Notes under the pieces: generated by a model | Databases searched by the model: none | Told to the model about the DNA's origin: nothing | Seen by the model: only the letters and a program-made list of their open reading frames with translations | In this document: positions 1 through 4,383 of the stretch, piece after piece | How the letters are laid out: each line of letters opens with the position of its first letter | Position numbering within the stretch: position 1 is the stretch's first letter | Position numbers and translations under genes: made by a program | Assembly (NCBI GenBank): GCA_934501135.1 | Contig: CAKSUE010000063.1 | Span: 1 to 5,461, forward strand | DNA: 5,461 nucleotides | Direction: 5' to 3' | Source of the DNA: an uncultured Eubacteriales bacterium | GTDB lineage: Bacteria; Bacillota; Clostridia; Oscillospirales; Acutalibacteraceae

Positions 1-59
1 ATATTACATAGTGTATCATAGATATTTAATATTTTATAGCATGTTTTTATGATTTAGAT

Positions 60-146
60 GCCGGTGTGTCGGAATTGGCAGACGAGACAGACTCAAAATC
101 TGTTATCCGCGAGGGTGTGTGGGTTCGAGTCCCACCACCGGCACCA
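60..146 (+). tRNA. tRNA-Leu (anticodon CAA), with encoded CCA
   Basis: The full class II cloverleaf can be drawn by hand. The acceptor stem GCCGGTG (60-66) pairs with CACCGGC (136-142), followed by discriminator A (143) and an encoded CCA (144-146). The anticodon stem ACAGA (87-91) pairs with TCTGT (99-103) around the loop CTCAAAA, placing anticodon CAA at 94-96, which reads UUG leucine codons. The T arm is GTGGG-TTCGAGT-CCCAC (119-135). The long variable arm (104-118), with stem ATCC/GGGT, is typical of tRNA-Leu. Two open reading frames cross this gene but are accidental. The CCA end is also the first arm of a hairpin that starts a 100-bp repeat array. I see no convincing promoter in the 59 bases upstream. 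Confidence 0.97.
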
Positions 147-242
147 GGTAGCACCTGGAGGCAATTCGCGTGTGAAGCTAAAAGTAAATTGTTTTCTTTT
201 AAGCTCGCGTTTTCAGCTTTCAGGTCCTTATTGGTTATTCGT
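143..242 (+). repeat. Tandem repeat unit 1 (100 bp), abutting tRNA-Leu
   Basis: This is the first copy of an array that begins at the discriminator base and CCA of tRNA-Leu. It opens with a perfect hairpin CCAGGT-AGC-ACCTGG (144-158). A second, bulged hairpin lies at 167-209: CGCG pairs with CGCG, and AGCTAAAAG pairs with CTTTTAAGCT with one bulged base. By my count it differs from unit 2 at about 8 of 100 positions, with no gaps. Reading frames across it are not genes, because the 100-bp period is not a multiple of three. It is palindromic in style, like the Rickettsia palindromic elements, but I cannot assign it to a named family. Confidence 0.85.
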
Positions 243-342
243 ACCAGGTAGCACCTGGAGGCAATTCGCGTGTGAAGTTAAAAGTAAATTGTTTTCTTTT
301 ATGCTTGCATTTTCAGCCTTCAAGTCCATATTGGTTATTTGT
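243..342 (+). repeat. Tandem repeat unit 2 (100 bp)
   Basis: This copy is offset from unit 1 by exactly 100 bp. The first 35 bases are identical, including the hairpin CCAGGT-AGC-ACCTGG (244-258). The differences gather in the second half, which weakens the second hairpin. It carries no tRNA body sequence beyond the ACCA start. Confidence 0.85.
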
Positions 343-429
343 ATCAGGTGGTACCTGAACGCAAGTCGCGTTCAGGGCTTTTTTTTGCACAATACGATTA
401 GGATAGGTCCCTATTGGCATTCCGTACCA
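343..429 (+). repeat. Diverged, shortened third repeat unit
   Basis: The copy starts at 343, again exactly 100 bp after the previous one, with hairpin TCAGGT-GGT-ACCTGA (344-358). Relative to units 1 and 2 the outer C-G pair has become T-A, a compensated change. The middle is replaced by a terminator stem and T-run. The tail is recognisable again from about 405, where AGGTCCCTATTGG and CGTACCA correspond to AGGTCCTTATTGG and CGTACCA in unit 1. The head-to-tail distance is about 17 bp shorter than in units 1 and 2. Confidence 0.65.
354..386 (+). terminator. Intrinsic terminator of the tRNA-Leu transcript
   Basis: CCTGAACGC (354-362) and GCGTTCAGG (368-376) form a perfect 9-bp stem with loop AAGTC, followed by GC and eight T residues (379-386). 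It is the first good plus-strand terminator after tRNA-Leu and lies inside the third repeat copy. The corresponding positions in units 1 and 2 do not form this stem. Its left arm overlaps the small hairpin 344-358, so the two cannot form together. Confidence 0.85.
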
Positions 430-506
430 AATGTATTAAAATAAGTTGCACTTGATATTTGAGTGTAATTTCTTTATTCTTCGCTATTGTTTAGACTACG
501 TTTCCT

Positions 507-561
507 TAAGGCCTTTTTGAAATCAATGGCCTTATTTATAAGGGGAATAAGGCTATTTTTT
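507..561 (+). terminator. Possible second terminator with competing upstream stem
   Basis: GCCTTATT (529-536) pairs perfectly with AATAAGGC (546-553) around a 9-base loop, and a TA then precedes six T residues (556-561), as in a weak intrinsic terminator. Just upstream, TAAGGCC (507-513) pairs with GGCCTTA (528-534), with an inner TTGA/TCAA stem (517-520/523-526). The two structures share 529-534 and exclude each other, as in an attenuator. It could simply be a back-up terminator for the tRNA unit. No gene immediately follows, and the tlc promoter lies about 250 bp downstream. Confidence 0.45.
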
Positions 562-812
562 AGTACTTTATTTCTTGCGAAGATAAAAAATAGAAAAAAT
601 TTTTTCCAATTTTATTAATTATAACCTGAAGAAGTCTATTAGAATTGGGCTTAAACCTTTTATTTACCAATAAATTTTATTGATTAATAACTAATTATAT
701 AAAGATTTTTATTAAAATCACCAGCGCTTATTTACACTTTATTCATCATTTTAGCTACATAATAATTTATAATGTGAAATATATATATTTTTAAATTTTT
801 CTAAAAAAATGT
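562..812. other. AT-rich spacer without recognisable gene
   Basis: I find no convincing reading frame, RNA gene or ribosome binding site here. The only local structure is an odd-centred palindrome CAATAAA-T-TTTATTG (668-682), which could arise by chance in DNA this AT-rich. Confidence 0.6.
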
Positions 813-841
813 TTGTATATTGTCAATTATTCTGTTATAAT
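813..841 (+). promoter_or_regulatory. Sigma70-type promoter of tlc
   Basis: The -35 element TTGTAT (813-818) and a consensus -10 TATAAT (836-841) are separated by 17 bp. A TG at 833-834 one base before the -10 makes it an extended -10. Transcription should start near 848, giving a leader of roughly 205 nt before the tlc start codon. Confidence 0.75.
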
Positions 842-847
842 ACGGAA

Positions 848-1053
848 GGTTAGAGATTTAATTGTGCGAAAAACATTTGAGGCATTGCGAGTGGAAGGAG
901 TGGGGCAATTTTGAATATATATTCATTTAGGAGCTAGTTACCTACGAGAATAGGGGCTATTGTATGTATTTAAATTCCCTATTATGAAATCCTTTGTAAT
1001 CATGATATTGGATGTTTAAGAAAATTTTATTTTTAAGAAAGAGGCGTTATTAA
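848..1053 (+). promoter_or_regulatory. Long 5' leader of tlc with local hairpins
   Basis: The predicted leader is unusually long. It can form ATTGC/GCAAT (884-888/905-909) around a purine-rich loop, and AATAGGG/CCCTATT (949-955/977-983). No known riboswitch family is recognisable by eye. The start of tlc is set by AGAGG (1040-1044), nine bases before the ATG. A regulatory role is inferred only from length and structure. A separate small RNA in the same place is an alternative. Confidence 0.35.
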
Positions 1054-2646
1054 ATGAGTAACGAGCAAGTTGTAGCGAAAAAGCCTGAATTTAATAAATT
1101 TCAGGCGGCATTATGGCCTATACATGGCTATGAAATGAAGAAATTTTTACCTATGTCCTTAATGATGTTTTGTATACTATTTGTATACACATTAGTAAGA
1201 GATTTAAAGGACACTTTAATAATTACAGTATCGAACTGTGGTGGCGCAGAGTGTATTCCTAATATTAAACTTTTTGGTGTTATGCCAATGGCTGTTGTTG
1301 CAATCATTATTTTTGCTAAATTAGTTAATAAGTTTGATATGCAAAAAGTTTTTTACATAGTAGTAGGATTTTTCCTATCTTTTTATGCTTTATTTGGTTT
1401 TGTTTTATATCCTGCTTCAGATTATATTCATGCTTCTGAGGAAACAATTAGAAGTTGGCAGGCTGCAGCACCATCATTCTTGTATTGGATACTACCTTTA
1501 GTAGGTAACTGGAGCTATTCTCTGTTCTACATTATTTCAGAACTATGGGGAAGCTTAGTAATTTCATCTTTGTTCTGGCAGTTTGCAAACCAAACTACTA
1601 AGAAATCAGAAGTAAAAAGATTCTACGGACTATTTGCTTGTATAGGAAATGTGGGACTTATATTCTCAGGTTTCTTAGTAAAATATTTAGCTGAAATGGC
1701 ACGTAGAGCTATTAAACAAGGCGACATGAATGCATTTACTAAAGATGTTATGTGGCAAATGATATTTGTTTTAATTGTAGGAGCTGCTCTTATATCTTTA
1801 TATGTTTACTTAAACAAATGTGTATTAACAGATCCTAGATTTTATGATCCAACTCAAGTTAAAGGCAAAAAAGAGAAGCCTAAGATGGGAATTGGTGAAA
1901 GCTTTAAGTGTATAGTTAAGTCACCATATTTGCTATTGATAACAGTTTTAGTTATAGGCTATGGTGTCGCAATTAACCTAGCTGAAGTTGTTTGGAAATC
2001 TCAAGGTAAGATGCTTTATACTGAGTCTCATCAATTTAATAATATGATGGCAAATTTATCTATTGTAACTGGTCTAATAACTATATTGGTAACATTAACA
2101 GGTAGTAATATATTAAGAAAATGTAAATGGAGAACTGCTGCCTTAATCACTCCTATTTCAGTTCTTATATTAGGAACAATATTCTTTGGAATTGTTATTT
2201 ATGAAAACCATGCAGGAGTAGATGCTAAAATATTTGGGGTAAACGTTTTGTGGTTAGCGGTTATGTTTGGATTAATTCAAGATGCTTTATCAAAGGGTAT
2301 TAAGTATTCATTGTTTGATTCAACAAAACAAATGGCATATATTCCTCTAGATGCAGACTTAAAGACAAAAGGTCAAGCAGCCGTTGAAGTAATAGGCGGT
2401 CGATTGGGTAAAGCTGGTGGATCATTAATTCAATCTACATTAACAGCTATATTCGTTGGAAGCACATTAACACAATTAGCTGGAATTATTGCTCCTATAG
2501 CTATAATTATAGTACTTGCTTGGTCTGGATCTGTATGTAGCTTAAGTAAGAAATATGAAGCTCTTGTTGCATCAAAGGAAAAGTCTGATAGTAACAACAG
2601 TGAAGTTAAAGAGGAAAGCAAACAAAAGACAACAGTTAATGACTAA
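1054..2646 (+). CDS. tlc: ADP/ATP translocase, NTT (Tlc) family
   Basis: This 530-residue inner-membrane carrier probably exchanges host ATP for bacterial ADP, although some Tlc paralogues move other nucleotides. Sequence hallmarks are WPIHGYEMKKFLP near residues 21-33, SELWGS (162-167), LFWQFANQ (173-180), LTDPRFYDP (258-266), EVVWKS (311-316), KYSLFDSTKQMAYIPLD (417-433) and GGRLGKAGGSLIQS (448-461). The four charged residues needed for transport in characterised NTTs appear present as K52, E163, E311 and K453, inferred by motif position. About 11-12 hydrophobic segments span residues 33 to 495, ending in a hydrophilic lysine/glutamate tail. Length matches the roughly 500-residue family norm. 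The ATG follows AGAGG by 9 bases. The gene stands alone between its promoter at 813-841 and a terminator at 2917-2955. Similarity to Rickettsia Tlc is strong from memory. Substrate specificity cannot be read from the sequence. Confidence 0.95.
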   Translation: MSNEQVVAKKPEFNKFQAALWPIHGYEMKKFLPMSLMMFCILFVYTLVRDLKDTLIITVSNCGGAECIPNIKLFGVMPMAVVAIIIFAKLVNKFDMQKVFYIVVGFFLSFYALFGFVLYPASDYIHASEETIRSWQAAAPSFLYWILPLVGNWSYSLFYIISELWGSLVISSLFWQFANQTTKKSEVKRFYGLFACIGNVGLIFSGFLVKYLAEMARRAIKQGDMNAFTKDVMWQMIFVLIVGAALISLYVYLNKCVLTDPRFYDPTQVKGKKEKPKMGIGESFKCIVKSPYLLLITVLVIGYGVAINLAEVVWKSQGKMLYTESHQFNNMMANLSIVTGLITILVTLTGSNILRKCKWRTAALITPISVLILGTIFFGIVIYENHAGVDAKIFGVNVLWLAVMFGLIQDALSKGIKYSLFDSTKQMAYIPLDADLKTKGQAAVEVIGGRLGKAGGSLIQSTLTAIFVGSTLTQLAGIIAPIAIIIVLAWSGSVCSLSKKYEALVASKEKSDSNNSEVKEESKQKTTVND

Positions 2647-2916
2647 ATTAATGTTAATTGTGTGATTTTGAACTTTTAAACAATAGTCTATAAGCTAATT
2701 GTAAGTATAATCTTTCCCTGTAACTTAGATAAATTATTGTGTCTTATAAATAAATATTAGTAGAAATTAATTCTCATAGATTTAGTTCTTCAATATGTGT
2801 TTATATAGCATATATTCACTAATATGGATAAGCTAATTCTGACACGGATTTATATGATTAAATACATATTTTAATATCACTTTTAATAAAATTCACTTAT
2901 GTTGAATACAAAGCGT
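2647..2916. other. AT-rich spacer / tlc 3' untranslated region
   Basis: There is no reading frame with a ribosome binding site, no RNA gene and no clear repeat. The stretch is probably transcribed as the 3' end of the tlc mRNA. Confidence 0.55.
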
Positions 2917-2955
2917 AGGGACTTATTTCTCTTTTTAGAGGAGTAAGTCCCTTTT
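2917..2955 (+). terminator. Intrinsic terminator downstream of tlc
   Basis: A 15-bp stem is formed by 2917-2931 (AGGGACTTATTTCTC) and 2938-2952, with two G-U pairs and the loop TTTTTA, followed by TTTT AATTT. It lies about 270 bp after the tlc stop codon, so the tlc mRNA should carry a long 3' untranslated region. I see no gene between 2647 and 2916. Confidence 0.8.
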
Positions 2956-3037
2956 AATTTCATTTAATTCTGTTAAAATAAATGTAAATGTATAAGTTAT
3001 ACCTATTTTTAAGTGACAAGAGTAGTTTAGAATTTAA

Positions 3038-3074
3038 ATTATAGAATTGAAAAAATAATAAGAAATTCTATAAT
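3038..3074 (+). promoter_or_regulatory. Promoter-like sequence within an 11-bp inverted repeat
   Basis: TTGAAA (3047-3052) and TATAAT (3069-3074), separated by 16 bp, look like a sigma70 promoter. The same DNA holds a perfect inverted repeat, ATTATAGAATT (3038-3048) and AATTCTATAAT (3064-3074), whose right arm covers the -10. This could be an operator or a chance AT-rich palindrome. A smaller repeat, ATGTTAA/TTAACAT (3081-3087/3103-3109), follows. The promoter points at the broken reading frame at 3164-3355. Confidence 0.4.
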
Positions 3075-3163
3075 AATAAGATGTTAATAAAAGCATAAAA
3101 TTTTAACATGTGCATAAGGAGGATAATAAAATATAAAGGACAAAACAATAAAAATCAGGAGGT

Positions 3164-3355
3164 TTGAGTGTCGTATCTGTATTTATGGTAATACTTGGTA
3201 CTTAAATAATTAGAGCGGATGATATTGAAGATAAAGTAGTCATTTTTACTGAACCTACAGAATTTGATACAAGTGATACCGTAGGCTATATGATATGGCT
3301 TGACCTAGTAATTTTTATTACAATATCTTGCAGTTCTATGACTGGTTTATATTAA
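3164..3355 (+). pseudogene. Probable relic of a small membrane-protein gene
   Basis: A frame starting at TTG (3164), directly after AGGAGG (3157-3162), encodes a hydrophobic stretch containing VVSVFMVILGT and is broken by TAA at 3203-3205. The same frame then stays open for 49 codons to TAA at 3353-3355, through an acidic middle (ADDIEDKVVIFTEPTEFD) to a second hydrophobic segment (MIWLDLVIFITIS). A second strong ribosome site, AAGGAGG (3116-3122), lies nine bases before an in-frame ATA at 3131, which could be a lost ATG. TAA codons follow it at 3134 and 3146. A promoter-like sequence lies at 3047-3074. The family is not recognised; the first segment only vaguely recalls the start of amino-acid permeases. 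It could instead be a chance open stretch or two tiny peptides. Confidence 0.35.
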
Positions 3356-3370
3356 AAGAAAGAAGCTTTT

Positions 3371-3416
3371 ATAAAACGAAACTCCCACCCTGTTAACTCT
3401 GATTAAAGGGTGGGAG
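3371..3416 (-). terminator. Intrinsic terminator of the leftward gene at 3441-4190
   Basis: CTCCCACCC (3382-3390) and GGGTGGGAG (3408-3416) form a GC-rich 9-bp stem, with an additional inner TTAA/TTAA pairing. Read on the minus strand, the stem is followed by TTTCGTTTTAT (3381-3371). It starts 25 bp after the stop codon of the minus-strand gene. The plus-strand side has only ATATATTT, so the minus orientation is preferred. Confidence 0.8.
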
Positions 3417-3440
3417 ATATATTTAAGAAGGTTTTTATAA

Positions 3441-4190
3441 TTAAATTAGTGTAAGTAGGGAAGATGAACATGCAGCTACCAGTTTTTCAAACTCTATTTC
3501 GATTTTATCGGATAGTTTATCAATTTCTTTACAGGTGTTTAAAATAGAGGCAGACACAGCAAAAGCAACTATAATATTTGCAGCCTGTTCATATAGACAT
3601 TCTTTAGTTAATTGTAATCCAAAGGATAAATATGTTTTTATAATTAAATCTTCATATAAAACTAAGATGCTTTTGGTTATGGATTTATAATGTTTGTCTA
3701 ATATTGACATAATAACAGAATAAGCTTTATTTTTTGATATTTCAGAAATAATATTTATGTTATATATATTTAGTGCAGTACTGATTTGTTCAAAATTAAA
3801 CCTATCTAAATATTTATTAAAAATAAAACTATTATTTTTGCTAAGAAAATAATGTTCTAATATCCCGCATCGTTCAATATATTGTAAGTAATTGTTATTA
3901 TTATCTCCAAAAATGTTTTTTAAAAGTTTAGAGGTTTCTTTATCTTGAATAATATGCGTGTTAATTCCATATGCAAACCATTTTTCCTCAGCAGTCTTGG
4001 TATAGCTTTTCATTTTTTCCAGAAAGTTATATGAGTCAGATTCAATACCAATTGTATTATCAAATTTAAATTTTCCAATATCAGCATAGACTATTCCAGA
4101 TAAAAATGCATTTTGCTCATTCTCGGATAATGAAAGATTAATTTTGTTAATTATTTCTTTACCTAAATTAAAGTGTGTATTTCCAAACAA
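3441..4190 (-). CDS. Zinc-dependent phospholipase C / S1-P1 nuclease-like protein
   Basis: This is a 249-residue, mostly helical protein without a clear signal peptide. The first half recalls the zinc-dependent phospholipase C-like family: a histidine near the N-terminus (H6 in NTHFNLG), an aspartate in GIVYADIGK (D37), then WFAYGINTHIIQD, where H79 and D83 keep the HxxxD spacing of a zinc-binding pair. E112-H113 in GILEHYF may supply further ligands. The usual full set of histidines is not obvious, so activity on lipids or nucleic acids is unproven. The C-terminal half is less recognisable and has a hydrophobic helix near 204-218 (QAANIIVAFAVSASI). The start is TTG, ten bases after AAGGAG (4206-4201); no ATG or GTG is better placed. 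It has its own promoter (4266-4294) and terminator (3371-3416), so it is a single-gene unit. Confidence 0.6.
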   Translation of the reverse strand: MFGNTHFNLGKEIINKINLSLSENEQNAFLSGIVYADIGKFKFDNTIGIESDSYNFLEKMKSYTKTAEEKWFAYGINTHIIQDKETSKLLKNIFGDNNNNYLQYIERCGILEHYFLSKNNSFIFNKYLDRFNFEQISTALNIYNINIISEISKNKAYSVIMSILDKHYKSITKSILVLYEDLIIKTYLSFGLQLTKECLYEQAANIIVAFAVSASILNTCKEIDKLSDKIEIEFEKLVAACSSSLLTLI

Positions 4191-4200
4191 ATTATGTACT

Positions 4201-4206
4201 CTCCTT
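4201..4206 (-). promoter_or_regulatory. Shine-Dalgarno sequence selecting a TTG start
   Basis: On the minus strand AAGGAG lies ten bases before TTG (4190-4188). No in-frame ATG follows until about residue 60, after the conserved N-terminal histidine and aspartate, so the TTG start is the sensible choice. Confidence 0.75.
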
Positions 4207-4265
4207 ACAATAGTGATAGGACATAGAAAATGTGTTTATTTCTTACCTTAACCATATATCTAAAT

Positions 4266-4294
4266 ATTATAATACATAGTTTTTGTAAATACAA
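4266..4294 (-). promoter_or_regulatory. Sigma70-type promoter of the 3441-4190 gene
   Basis: Read on the minus strand, TTGTAT (4294-4289) and TATAAT (4271-4266) are 17 bp apart. These hexamers and the spacing are the same as in the tlc promoter. Transcription should begin near 4259, leaving a leader of about 70 nt. Confidence 0.7.
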
Positions 4295-4330
4295 GATAGC
4301 ATTTAATTATAAATTATTATAATATTAAGC

Positions 4331-4365
4331 AAAAAAATTGCACTCTATTAAGAGCACAATTTTTT
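4331..4365 (-). terminator. Intrinsic terminator of the leucine-rich-repeat gene
   Basis: AAAAAATTG (4332-4340) pairs with CAATTTTTT (4357-4365), and CTCT (4343-4346) pairs with AGAG (4351-4354). A 2x2 internal loop and an ATTA tetraloop complete the structure. On the minus strand it ends in a run of seven T residues, about 20 bp after the stop codon of the gene at 4384. The A/T symmetry would also allow termination in the plus direction. Confidence 0.75.
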
Positions 4366-4383
4366 AGAAATTAAAATAGTGAT

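Noticed and set aside
66..251. Second plus-strand frame of 61 codons
   Set aside because: It also overlaps tRNA-Leu, is out of frame with the other, and has no expression signal.
143..429. CRISPR array
   Set aside because: The copies are contiguous 100-bp units that are alike along their whole length, without short repeats and unique spacers.
58..444. Plus-strand reading frame of 128 codons across the tRNA and repeats
   Set aside because: It runs through tRNA-Leu and the non-triplet 100-bp repeats, has no ribosome binding site, and encodes the repeat in different frames.
864..914. GTG-started 16-codon frame in the tlc leader (VRKTFEALRVEGVGQF)
   Set aside because: It is short and has no clear Shine-Dalgarno sequence, so a leader peptide cannot be supported, though it is easily checked by conservation.
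2430..2621. Minus-strand frame of 63 codons
   Set aside because: It lies wholly antisense to the well-supported 3' end of tlc and has no supporting signals.
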